From Saprospiraceae bacterium (GTDB lineage: Bacteria; Bacteroidota; Bacteroidia; Chitinophagales; Saprospiraceae), in the NCBI GenBank assembly GCA_016719855.1, contig JADJYH010000067.1:1-11855 (forward strand): DNA of 11,855 nucleotides, given 5' to 3'. Shown piece by piece: positions 1 through 7,095 of this stretch (positions within the stretch are counted from its first letter, which is position 1; every line of letters begins with the position of its first letter). The position numbers and the translations under genes were made by a program. The notes below the pieces were generated by a model. The model was not told the origin of the DNA. It saw only the letters and a program-made list of their open reading frames with translations, and searched no databases.

Positions 1-587
1 CGCCATTGGGAACAAGGCGTTGTAACAACTACAATTGGATACTCCAATACCACTTGCCGGATCGTCTGCGCTGATTTTAAACACCACAGGCAATTCAAAT
101 ACCGCCACTGGAACGCATGCGCTGATTTCTAACACCACAGGAAATTCAAATACCGCAAACGGATATCATGCATTGTTTTACAACATAACAGGCCATGAAA
201 ACGCAGGCATCGGTATGTATAGCGGGATTTGGTCAGTGAGCAAATTCGTCAACCGTACTTATCTCGGTTATGACACGAATCCGAGCACCGCCGCAACAAT
301 CTTTGTGAACAGTGCGGCCATTGGCAATTTGGCCCGTTTTACCAGTCTCGAACCAAGTCCGTATCGGCAATACGGCTGTTACCTCTATTGGCGGGTATGC
401 AGCCTGGACCAATATTTCCGATGGGCGCTTTAAACAGAATGTTTCTGAAAATGTGCCCGGGCTGTCTTTGTGATGAAACTGCGGCCCGTCACCCACAACT
501 TTGAACGACCTGAAAGCAAGGATGGCCAAACTCGAAGCGGCGCTGCTGCAATCGCCAACTGTTTCACCAAGCACAACCGACAAATAG
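1..587 (+). CDS. Surface protein with head-type repeats and remnant S74-like C-terminus (5' partial, frameshifted)
   Basis: This is the 3' part of a gene that begins before the window. It opens with three 17-residue repeats of the form GxxAL..NTTGNSNTA (59-211), like the YadA/haemagglutinin-head repeats of Bacteroidota surface proteins. A linker follows, then after a frame change near 345 the segment NQVRIGNTAVTSIGGYAAW and ISDGRFKQNVSENVPGLS, which is the start of a peptidase S74 / endosialidase-chaperone domain. A second shift at about 472, with one T missing from TCTTTGTG, leads into FVMKLRPVTHNF. Directly after this the reading changes frame into LNDLKARMAKLEAALLQ, the short coiled coil that normally ends such proteins, and stops at 585-587. 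The roughly 80-100 residues expected between PVTHNF and the coiled coil are absent. In the family the S74 domain drives trimerisation and self-cleavage of fibre-like proteins; this copy could hardly do so unless the gap is an assembly fault. Confidence 0.7.
59..211 (+). repeat. Three tandem 51-bp coding repeats
   Basis: Three in-frame 51-bp units (59-109, 110-160, 161-211) each encode a 17-residue repeat (G-x-x-A-L-x-x-N-T/I-T-G-x-x-N-[TA]-x-x). Units 1 and 2 are nearly identical at the DNA level around the ACACCACAGG core. Unit 3 has diverged. The array may continue upstream of the window, where AIGNKAL at the left edge looks like another unit in a shifted frame. Confidence 0.8.
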
Positions 588-676
588 GAACAGCTTGTTT
601 GCCCATCTGTAAAACAGTGCGCTATTGCGGTAGGAATTGGGGAAAGGATGGATGAAAGCGCCATTTGTCGGGCGGT

Positions 677-707
677 GGTTGGCTAAACTTTGGAAGTTTA
701 GCCAACT
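677..707. other. Perfect intergenic inverted repeat
   Basis: TTGGCTAAACTT (679-690) and AAGTTTAGCCAA (694-705) form a perfect 12-bp stem with a TGG loop. It extends by G678-C706 and a G-T pair. No T-run follows on either strand, so it is not a textbook intrinsic terminator. It lies between two + strand genes, 40 bases before the start at 745, and could be a dispersed repeat or a leader/trailer RNA structure. Confidence 0.6.
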
Positions 708-744
708 GCCTATCCTTTACCCATCATTTTTAAATAAGAAAACA

Positions 745-1242
745 ATGAAAAATAATTTATCCACCATTACCTGCCTGAGCTTCACCTGCGCCTGTTTGGC
801 CAGTACCAAGTGGAGCGGCAGGTCATCGGTTCGGCTGGCAGTTATGGCACCACCGCCAACCACCAGGTTTCCTCGACGGTCGGCGAGGTGCCACGGCCCG
901 ATTTCATAGGCGGCAACTTCCAGCTTAGTCAGGGGTTTCAACAGGCCGATGCCTTGGTCAACGACGCACCGATAAGTACCAGCTGGTCGGGTACAAGTTT
1001 TACCCAAACCCTGGGAACGGGAGGCAACACTGGAATTGGACATGCCGTTTTGCGGCCAACTTGATTTCAGGGTGCTCGACCTTAACGGACGAACGCTACT
1101 TGATTTGAGTCAGGCCGTTACCGAAGGCCATTTCCAGCAATCATTAGACTTGTATGAATTGAGCGACGGTACTTACTATCTTCAAATTGCCGACGAAGAA
1201 GGGGGGCGCCTTACGACTATTGCGTTCGTGAAGGTTCACTAA
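745..1242 (+). CDS. Small T9SS type A sorting-domain protein (frameshifted)
   Basis: About 165 residues when the frames are joined. The start at 745 (MKNNLSTIT) opens a signal peptide ending near ACLA. One C appears missing at about 803, after which the frame reads QYQVERQVIGSAGSYGTTA and then SSTVGEV...LSQGFQQAD, the ERQVIGSAGS...STVGE...LTQGFQQ pattern of short exported Bacteroidota proteins. A further shift at about 980 gives FYPNPGNG, the usual start of a type A sorting domain. Another at about 1025 gives LDFRVLDLNGRTLLDL and the final strand LTTIAFVKVH. The sorting domain (roughly the last 75-80 residues) would direct export through T9SS and then be removed at the surface. The mature part is too short to assign a function. 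The signal peptide, the GFQQ pattern and the sorting domain are visible; export is inferred from the family. Confidence 0.75.
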
Positions 1243-1417
1243 TATACCAAATTGACCGGGTGGATTTAAAGTCATCCGTCAATATTATAGCTGAATTTAT
1301 TCTTCCAACACCTTAAATCTTCAACAAGGAAAACGATGCCATTCAAGCGGGATAACTCTATCTCCGCTCCCATAAGGTGGGAGTAGGTGGCCTATTCCTG
1401 TTACACCGTAGAAAAAC

Positions 1418-1444
1418 GATAGTCTAAAATTTAATGTTTTCATT
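1418..1444 (+). repeat. 27-bp dispersed box, copy 1
   Basis: Matches 2686-2712 at 25 of 27 positions, sharing the unbroken core TTAATGTTTTCATT (1431-1444). It sits 7 bp before the terminator hairpin at 1451. Confidence 0.7.
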
Positions 1445-1450
1445 CATTCG

Positions 1451-1491
1451 GGAGGTGGTCTCGGCCGGCAATGAGATCGCTTCTCCTTTTT
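1451..1491 (+). terminator. Likely intrinsic terminator downstream of the T9SS gene
   Basis: GGAG (1451-1454) pairs with CTCC (1483-1486), and inside it GGTCTC (1457-1462) pairs with GAGATC (1473-1478) with one G-T pair. Five Ts follow (1487-1491). The orientation would stop + strand transcription coming from the T9SS gene about 200 bp upstream. The stem has an internal bulge, so it is weaker than the one at 2716. Confidence 0.5.
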
Positions 1492-1608
1492 CGTACTCGA
1501 TTTTCAAGGAAAATGCTGGAAGCACAAGCCCGTCGGGACGGAATGCACCGTTCGGGCAACGGTAAACCTTTCACCCGCCAGTTGTGGCCAGTTTTAACGG
1601 ACAACTGC

Positions 1609-2200
1609 TCACCCCCAATTCTTCCACCTCTTCAGCTCCTGCTCCTGGTGGTGCAGCACCACCTTCACCCCATATTTTTCCTGGATATGCTTCGCCAACT
1701 GGTCGGCGGCATACACCGAGCGGTGCTGGCCGCCCGTGCAGCCAAAATTGAAACTAAGGTCGGGTGAAGCTACGTTCGATATAGTTCTCGATGGCCGGGT
1801 CAACGAGCAGGTAAACCTGGTTGAGTAACTCCTCCATGTTGGAGTGGAGTTGGAGGAAATTGATGACCGACTCGTCCCGCCCCGTCAGCTTTTTGTAGGG
1901 TTCGTACAGGCCGGGGTTGTGGATGAAACGGCAGTCGAACACGAAGCCGCCGCCGTGTCCGGTCGTGTCTTCCGGCAAGCCCTGCTTGTAGCTGAAGCTC
2001 TGCACGCCCACCGTCAGCAGGCTCGGAAGCGCCCGCGCTTTGTCGAACGGTTCGAATTTTTTAGAAGAAACAATGGCGTTCAGCGCCTTCGTCAGTTCCG
2101 GCAGTTCAACGGGGAAACGGGCATTCTCAAAATCCACTGCACATTGCGGATAGCGAACGGGATGCATTTGATGAAATACTCCTTCCGCCAAAAGGAGACC
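1609..2200 (-). CDS. RapZ C-terminal domain protein (N-terminally truncated, frameshifted)
   Basis: Read right to left, the protein starts within FWRKEYFIKCIPFAIRNVQW (about 2196-2135), which resembles the end of the phosphotransferase (APH-like) domain that precedes RapZ-C in many Bacteroidota. A frame change near 2130 leads to ENARFPVELPELTKAL, then the RapZ-C core: LTVGVQSFSYKQGLP, GGGFVFDCRFIHNPG, YKKLTGRDESVINFL, and VDPAIENYIERSFT. A one-base shift near 1765 gives LSFNFGCTGGQHRSVYAADQLA and a VVLHHQEQ tail. FDCR and GCTGGQHRSV are the RapZ-C signature residues. In Enterobacteria RapZ binds small RNA and recruits RNase E. In this lineage the domain's role is not established, and there is no RapZ P-loop kinase domain here. 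Most of the expected N-terminal domain is missing: recognisable sequence ends at about 2225, against the start of the opposite-strand gene. The domain call is firm; any biochemical role is inference. Confidence 0.8.
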
Positions 2201-2309
2201 GCCAACAACGCCCCCTATACCGGGATTTGCTAAAGAGAAATCTGGACTGCTGGCAACATGGTGTTCGCCCCGGGCAGCAAAAAATCAAAAATACCGGGTA
2301 GAAAACTTC

Positions 2310-2633
2310 ATGTCGATACCAGATGGCGGCTGGGATGAATGGACAGAAACGGAATCTAAATTCGTGAAGCCCGTCCATGAAAAAAACATCGCCAAGGGAA
2401 ACCGTGCTGGCTGGCTCATGGGCTTTATCGTCTTGCCACGTGGCGGCGACTATCCCTACCAAGCTTCCACCGTTGACCTCTTCAACACCTGGGAAGACAT
2501 GAACAAAAATGAAGGCCAAGCCTGGAAAGAAGTCTATCCTGACATGAGCGACGACCGTATCTGGAAACGCATTGAGGCCACCAGAACCATCGTCAAAACG
2601 GAAGTACGGAGGCTGGTGGATTTTGTGGAATAG
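2310..2633 (+). CDS. Small conserved Bacteroidota protein, alpha-beta-barrel-like fold suspected
   Basis: A 107-residue open frame from the ATG at 2310. Motifs in order: PDGGWDEWTETE, KPVHEKNIAKGNRAGW, YPYQASTVDLFNTWEDM, WKEVYPDMSDD, and ATRTIVKTEVRRLVDFVE at the end. The pattern (GGWDEW..E...KPVH...GxRAGW, then a F-x-x-W-x-D strand, then a final TE-[VI]-W/R-R segment) matches small exported proteins of this phylum that look like dimeric alpha-beta-barrel (ABM/Dabb-type) proteins. The fold is inferred from pattern memory, not from a search. The ATG at 2310 lies inside the conserved strand YRVENFMSIPDGG, so the true start must be further upstream. In-frame residues LLATWCSPRAA (about 2247-2279) look like the end of a signal peptide, but no start codon is in frame before them, so the 5' end is probably damaged by the junction near 2225. 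A strong terminator follows at 2716. Confidence 0.6.
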   Translation: MSIPDGGWDEWTETESKFVKPVHEKNIAKGNRAGWLMGFIVLPRGGDYPYQASTVDLFNTWEDMNKNEGQAWKEVYPDMSDDRIWKRIEATRTIVKTEVRRLVDFVE

Positions 2634-2685
2634 AGGAGCGAGAGAGAGGGGTGAGAACAGTGATGTGCGCTCTCATTCTCACAGA

Positions 2686-2712
2686 GATAGTCGAAAACTT
2701 AATGTTTTCATT
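2686..2712 (+). repeat. 27-bp dispersed box, copy 2
   Basis: Matches 1418-1444 at 25 of 27 positions. It lies 4 bp before the terminator hairpin at 2716 and 53 bp after the stop of the preceding gene. Confidence 0.7.
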
Positions 2713-2715
2713 AGC

Positions 2716-2758
2716 GGAGGGCAGCCGGGCCGGGCATTTTCGGTTGCCCTCCTTTTTT
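2716..2758 (+). terminator. Strong intrinsic terminator
   Basis: GGAGGGCA (2716-2723) pairs perfectly with TGCCCTCC (2745-2752), extended inward by a G-T pair and two G-C pairs to an 11-bp stem. Six Ts follow (2753-2758). The orientation ends + strand transcription of the gene stopping at 2633. The 127 bp between here and the dienelactone hydrolase stop at 2886 show no feature I can name. Confidence 0.8.
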
Positions 2759-2885
2759 ATACATCGAGCCGCCAGGTTTTGTGCATCTAGTATTTCCAGA
2801 TTTCCGAATCCCGCTGGTCCAAGTCTGAAAACCTGACCAAGCAGGGCAGGTGCGGAGGTAGCAATTAATTGCCAAAATTGATGTA

Positions 2886-3732
2886 TTACAAGTGCTTCCC
2901 AAAAAACGCCATCGTCCGCTCCCAAGCCAGCTTCGCCGCCGCCTCGTTGTACCTCGCAGCCGAGGTGTCGTTGTGGAACGCATGTTGAACGCCAGGGGTA
3001 CAGGTGCTGCTCGAATTTCACGCCCGCCTTCAACTGCTCCTCGTAGGCGGCCATTCCCGCATTCACCCGCTCGTCCATTTCGGCATAGTGCAGTTGCACG
3101 GCGGCCTTGATTTCGGCACGTCGGCGGCTTCGGGTTGGCCGACCATAGAAGGCGACGGCGGCTTTCAAATTCGGGGAACGTTGACCGCCAAGCTGTTGGA
3201 CATCGCACCGCCCCAGCAGAAGCCGACGCAGCCGAAGCTGCCGTTGCAGTCTTCCCTTTTTCCAAATAGTCAAATGCACGAATGAAGTTTTGAAGGATCT
3301 TCCTGGTTTCCAGCGTGGCGAAAAGCTGACGGGCTTCGTCCTCGTTGGCGGGCGTGCCGCCGAGCGGGGCGAGGGCGTTGGGCGCGAGGGCGAGGTAGCC
3401 CGCCTTGGCTGCCCGCCGTGCCACGTCTTCGAGGTGTGCATTCAGCCCCCGGTTCTCGTGGATGACTACGACGGCGGCGTATTTCTTCCGCTTTTTTGGG
3501 CGGGCAAGGTAGCCCTTCATCTCGCCATTGACGCCTGCCCAAGTGACGTACTCGGTGTGCAGGTCGTCACCCTGCGTTTTATTGGCGGGGGTGCAGCCCG
3601 TTTCAATGAGCGGCAAAACGGCTAATGCCGCCGCCATGCCGCCCGTGAGCTTGGCGAGGCGTTCGAGGAATCCCTGCGGGGCAGGGGCTTGTGGGTGTAC
3701 TCGTCGTAGAGGTTGATGATTTGTTGGTCCAT
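2886..3732 (-). CDS. Dienelactone hydrolase family protein (frameshifted)
   Basis: About 282 residues, starting MDQQIINLYDEYTHKPLPRR at 3732. A one-base shift near 3690 leads to FLERLAKLTGGMAAALAVLPLIETGC, a hydrophobic export segment preceded by basic residues. The alpha/beta hydrolase domain follows: YVTWAGVNGEMKGYLARP, AAVVVIHENRGLNAHLEDVARR, and GYLALAPNAL. After a shift near 3252 the third frame reads DCNGSFGCVGFCWGGAMSN with the nucleophile cysteine in GFCWGG. After further shifts between 3175 and 3115 come AAVAFYGR, QPEAADVP and AAVQLHYAEMDERVNAG, with the expected catalytic Asp in AEMDERV. A last shift near 2990 gives GVQHAFHNDTSAARYNEAA with the catalytic His, then AWERTMAFFGKHL and TAA at 2886-2888. 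The Cys-Asp-His triad is complete. The family hydrolyses cyclic ester/lactone substrates; the substrate here is unknown. Six or so frame changes with an intact triad point to sequence error rather than a dead gene. Confidence 0.85.
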
Positions 3733-3783
3733 AGTGGCTGTTTTATTGAATGCTGTACAAGTGAATGTTTGCTGATTCATGCT

Positions 3784-3828
3784 TTTACCATGAAAATTCA
3801 AAATTAATTTTTAAATTTTCATGGTAAA
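3784..3828. promoter_or_regulatory. AT-rich palindrome upstream of the dienelactone hydrolase
   Basis: TTTACCATGAAAATT (3784-3798) is perfectly repeated in inverted form as AATTTTCATGGTAAA (3814-3828), a 15-bp arm pair. The 15-bp centre contains its own palindrome, AAAATTAATTTT (3800-3811). It lies 52 bp upstream of the hydrolase start and 100 bp downstream of the receptor stop, both on the minus strand. No T-run follows, so an operator or a repeat remnant is as likely as a terminator. The function is inference. Confidence 0.5.
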
Positions 3829-3928
3829 CGTCGCTTTTGACCAAATCTCCCAACCTCTTTATGGTAGTGGCTTCTCCATTCGTTGCTTCAGATTTGACGG
3901 GGAATTGCCAAATTTTGGTTAGCCCCCA

Positions 3929-6313
3929 TTAAAAATCCCCTGCCTCTTCCATCTTGGGTTCCTTCTTTTTCTGCTGGTGCAGCCTGTAACTGAAGGTCAG
4001 GTTCACCTGACGCCTGCGCCATTGGAAGTCGTTTTCCGTATAGAACGTCTCGCCTTCCATGAAGCGGTGGCGGCGGGAGTTGAAGAGGTCACTGACATTT
4101 AGCGTGAGCGTGGCGCTGTTCTTCAAAATGTCCTGGCTGAGTGCGACGTCCAAGAAGTAGTTGGGCTTGCGATAACCCTGGGTGGTCTGTTGTTTCGCTT
4201 CGTAGTTGCCCCGAAGTTGTAGGTCGGTTTTCTTCCAAAAAGTGAACCGGGAAGTCAGTCGGGTAAACCAACTGTAGGTATCAGCTTCGAAGTCGGCACC
4301 AAGGTTGGCACCATCAGTGATGGAGCGGAAGAAGTTGAAGTTGCCGTCCATTTTCCACCACTTTGCCAAGTTGTAGGCGGCGGTGAACTCCAGGCCGAAA
4401 GCATCTTCCGTGCTGAGGTTTTCGGGGCGGTAGCAGCGATTCCTTCTGCATCTACCCGACGTATGCGCTCGATTTTGCCGGTCGTATGGCGGTAGTATAG
4501 CGAGGAAGAGAGTGAGCCGTTATCCATGTACTTGATGTGGCCAAACTCGTAGGCATCCGTAAATTCAGGGTCCAAATCGGGGTTGCCGCTCCAGTAGTTG
4601 CGCTCGTCGGAATAGGTGACAAAGGGGTTGAGGTCCCTGTATCGGGGGCGGTTTACCCGTCGGCTGTAGCTCACCTGCATGGCGTTTTCGTTGGGCAAAT
4701 CGTAGGTCAAGTGGACACTGGGAAACAGGCTGTAGTAGTCCCTTGCGTTTACGCTATCGGCCGTCACGAGCCTCGTGGTCACGTCCGTGTACTCCGTCCG
4801 CAGGCCAACCTGGTAGGAGACCTTGCCTTTTTTGTCCCCAAAAATGCCGTAAGCCGCATGGATGTTTTCGTCGTACAGGAAACGGTCGTCCAGTCCTTTG
4901 ACCGTCTCCCAAGCGCCGTCCTTTAACTCTGTCACCCGGAACTCATTCCCTAAGTTTCGAAAGGTGCTGCGAGGCCGCCTTCGACTTTTCGATTCTTTGA
5001 AAAAAGGATGCACGTAGTCGGCTTGGAAGAGGTATTGCCGTTCCGTCTCGTAGTTGTAGGAGCTTTGCAACTTATCTATTGCACCACTTGGCGAGCCATC
5101 CGGCAGGTAGAACTTCTCCACGAAATCCTGATCGCTGTCCTCCCAGTTGTCGAGCAAACGGGCCTCGGCGATGAACTCGTGCCCCTGCTTGTCAAACGTC
5201 TTTTTGTAGGTCAGCGAGTATTCGGAGTTGGGTTCGATTTCCTTCTCAAACTGGGTGCGGGTGCTGATGCTGGTCAGGTTGTTTTCATCACCCACAAAAT
5301 CACGGTACTCAATGTCCATCGTGCGGTCGCCATCGGTGCGGCGCAAGGTGTAGGCGGCGGTGAGGATGTTTTTTGGGTTGAAATAAAAATCCAGCCCGCC
5401 CCGTATGTTCTGCGCAATCACCTCCTGGTCACGGGTATTTTTTTGGCGATAAATAAAGGTGGTGTCACCAGCAAAGCTTCTTTGGTAAATGGAGCCGCCG
5501 CCTGGCGAGGTGCGGTAGGAGATGCCGTAATTGATGAAAAAATTGAGGCGCTCGTGGCGATAGTTGAGGTTCAGTGCCACACCGTAGTTTTCGGGATGCC
5601 CGGCGATGAGGTCGAAAGCACCGTTGAAGCCGTTGCGCTGCTCTTTTTTGAGGATGATGTTGATGATGCCACCGACGCCCTCGGCTTCGTAGCGGGCGCT
5701 GGGGTTGGTGATGATCTCCACCCTTTCGATGAGGCTGCCCTGCAACTGCTGTAAGCCACCGCTGCCGTTCACGCTGACGAGGCCGCTGGGCTTGCCGTCT
5801 ATCAGGATGCGCACGTTGGCGCTGCCCCGTAGGCTGACGTTACCCTCCACGTCCACCTGCACGGAAGGGATGTTGGAGAGCAGTTCTGCGGCGTTGCCCC
5901 CGGCGTTGCCGAGGTCTTTGCCCACGTTGAACACCCGCTTGTCGAGCGACATCTGCATACTGCTTTTTTCGGCCTGCACCACGACTTCGCCGAGCATCGT
6001 TGCCGCTGCCTTCAATTTGATGTTGCCGAGGTCGAGCGGCGCTTTTTTTACCTCAATTTTTTCAACAATAAAAGGCTCGTAGGCAAGAAACTCGAACTTG
6101 GCGAAATAGCTGCCGGGATTCGCCGATATTTCAAATATGCCCGCATCGTCGGTGATGGTGCCATCCACGAGCAGGCTGTCCGTTATTGAAAACAGGCTAA
6201 CAGTGGCGTAGGGCAAAGGCGCACCCGTTTGGCTGTCGGTGACTTTGCCCTTGATTTGGGCATGGAGAGTTAAGGGAAGAAACGGCGAAGCAGATAATTA
6301 GGAACGCTCTCAT
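3929..6313 (-). CDS. TonB-dependent outer-membrane beta-barrel receptor (OMP_b-brl_3 type)
   Basis: About 795 residues from the ATG at 6313 (MRAFLIICFAVSSL). One extra base near 6270 interrupts the signal peptide, whose cleavage site would be LHA|Q. The mature protein opens with a carboxypeptidase-regulatory-like domain, QIKGKVTDSQTGAPLPYATV to about residue 100. The plug domain is marked by MLGEVVVQAEKS, LSNIPSVQVDVEGNVSLRG, VRILIDGKPSG and IERVEIITNPSARYEAEG, then GGIINIILKK. The beta-barrel follows with the hallmark QVSYSRRVNRP, LNPF and GNPDLDPEFTDAYEFG. A shift near 4430 moves the frame to ENLSTEDAFGLEF...AKWWKMDGNFNFF, ending in VNLTFSYRLHQQKKKEP before the TAA at 3929-3931. Length and domain order are normal for the family, which takes up substrates or acts in surface assembly through TonB. 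There is no SusD-type partner or FecIR-type regulator next to it, so the ligand is unknown. Confidence 0.9.
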
Positions 6314-6397
6314 TGTGTATTTATGATTAGTGAAAAATGGGTTGTCTCTACAATATTTATCTATCCACAAAGCGATAATAGACAAATCACCAAAGCT

Positions 6398-6416
6398 AAA
6401 AACAGGCCCTTGGCCT
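6398..6416 (-). terminator. Possible intrinsic terminator after RNase P RNA
   Basis: On the minus strand a short GC stem, AGGCC (6416-6412) with GGCCT (6408-6404) and a 3-base loop, is followed by G and five Ts (6402-6398). It lies about 80 bp beyond the 3' end of the RNase P RNA and 85 bp before the receptor start, so it could separate the two transcripts. The stem is only 5 bp, so this is a weak call. Confidence 0.4.
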
Positions 6417-6421
6417 AATTG

Positions 6422-6448
6422 TTACCGGGTTGTCGGCGAATCCGGTAA
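6422..6448. other. Short inverted repeat between RNase P RNA and the receptor gene
   Basis: TTACCGG (6422-6428) and CCGGTAA (6442-6448) are inverted around a 13-base centre. The position, just past the RNase P 3' end on the minus strand, suggests an RNA structure in the trailer or part of the receptor's promoter region. No function can be read from it. Confidence 0.3.
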
Positions 6449-6493
6449 ATGTGGAGATGAAAAAGTGGGTTTGTGTATTTGGAAGAGAAAAAA

Positions 6494-7040
6494 GCACTGC
6501 GGGCCAATAAGCCGGATTCTGTACACTCCACGCAAGCAGAGGCTCCATCATTTATCTGGGACCAGCCTCACGGACGGCCTCTAGCTGCCTACCCCCCGGC
6601 TCGGGCGAGCAGCCCTTCCATCCCGATGCAAGGTCGGGACATCACCGGTGTACATGACATTTCAACCCACAAGGTTTATCCGCCCCGCTTGTTGCCAAGC
6701 GACGCCGTGCGCTCTTACCGCACGTTTTCACCCTTACCATTCGATTACGGATTGCAGGATTGCGGATTGCGGATTAGGTTGACTGCAACCTTGCGCCTAA
6801 TCTGCTTCTTATGAAAAGTTATTAAAGCAAGCAGGCATTTCTAAGAATCCGCAATCCGCAATCCCAGAATCCGCAACCGAATGGCGGTAATTTTCTTGAC
6901 ACTCTCTGGCCCCCGTTTGACCGGAGTCCCACCCGTTAGGTGGTGTGGCGCTCTACGTTGTCCGGACTTTCCTCCCACACCACCGCTTTTCCCCTTTAGG
7001 GGGCAGGGGGTGGCGCAGGCGATGGAGTAGCCCGCAGTGC
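6494..7040 (-). ncRNA. rnpB: RNase P RNA (class A), enlarged
   Basis: This is the catalytic RNA that removes the 5' leader from pre-tRNA. The universal cores are present on the minus strand: GGAGGAAAGTCCGG (6975-6962), AAGGGTGAAAACGTGCGGTA followed by AGAGCGCAC (about 6736-6708), and ACAGAATCCGGCTTAT (6522-6507). Helix P1 is a perfect 11-bp pairing of GCACTGCGGGC (7040-7030) with GCCCGCAGTGC (6504-6494), which fixes both ends. Six Ts follow directly (6493-6488), so P1 may help termination. The length is about 547 nt, against a usual 350-400. The excess lies in one place: between the P12 strands GCCATTCG (6885-6878) and CGAATGG (6743-6737) there are about 134 bases of repeat-like sequence. The 5' end lies 56 bp downstream of the stop of the exported-protein gene on the same strand, so read-through is possible. 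I saw no clear promoter of its own. Confidence 0.93.
6744..6877. repeat. Inverted heptamer-repeat (GCGGATT) expansion inside RNase P P12
   Basis: The + strand left arm (about 6745-6776) contains copies of GCGGATT and near-copies such as GCAGGATT. The right arm (about 6844-6876) holds the reverse complement, AATCCGC repeated. The two arms can pair through most of their length and would extend helix P12. The roughly 65-base centre includes a GGTTG/CAACC mini-hairpin (6777-6790). Such heptamer families are dispersed between genes in some Bacteroidota; finding one within the RNA is unusual. Confidence 0.75.
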
Positions 7041-7070
7041 GGCGCAAAGCTAAAGCAAGTTTCGGGTTCC

Positions 7071-7091
7071 GAGTTTTGAGTTTTGAATTGA
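7071..7091. repeat. GAGTTTT heptamer repeat beside rnpB
   Basis: Two exact GAGTTTT units (7071-7077, 7078-7084) and a degenerate third, GAATTGA (7085-7091). It lies between the 5' end of RNase P RNA and the stop codon of the gene at 7096. It is a second heptanucleotide family within 250 bp of the GCGGATT repeats. Confidence 0.5.
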
Positions 7092-7095
7092 GGGT

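Larger units (their letters stand above)
1243..1608. other. Gene-free stretch between convergent genes
   Basis: This lies between the 3' ends of the T9SS protein (+) and the RapZ-type protein (-). I see no convincing gene. It holds a small hairpin CTCCCA/TGGGAG (1367-1372 with 1378-1383), one copy of the 27-bp box (1418-1444), a + strand terminator (1451-1491), and a GC-rich two-part hairpin with GCCCG (1528-1532) pairing CGGGC (1553-1557) and ACGG (1538-1541) pairing CCGT (1548-1551). The open frame starting at 1471 runs through the terminator and into antisense of RapZ, so I do not call it. Confidence 0.5.

Noticed and set aside
59..211. A possible CRISPR-like array of regular repeats.
   Set aside because: The 51-bp units are contiguous, in frame and encode a known type of surface-protein repeat; there are no spacers.
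1471..1767. A + strand open frame starting in the gene-free stretch.
   Set aside because: It starts inside a terminator hairpin and runs antisense through the RapZ-C motif region.
1844..2233. A + strand open frame of 129 codons.
   Set aside because: It is antisense to the RapZ-C core, which has clear family motifs on the other strand.
2593..3637. Two long overlapping minus-strand frames that look like separate proteins.
   Set aside because: They are alternating frame segments of one dienelactone hydrolase, followed by read-through into non-coding sequence and the terminator at 2716. Each carries only part of the catalytic set.
5008..5754. A 248-codon open frame on the + strand.
   Set aside because: It lies entirely antisense to the well-supported TonB-dependent receptor and has no recognisable motif; the GC-rich coding strand explains it.
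6473..7047. Several small open frames on both strands.
   Set aside because: They fall inside the RNase P RNA, whose conserved cores and P1 pairing define the region.
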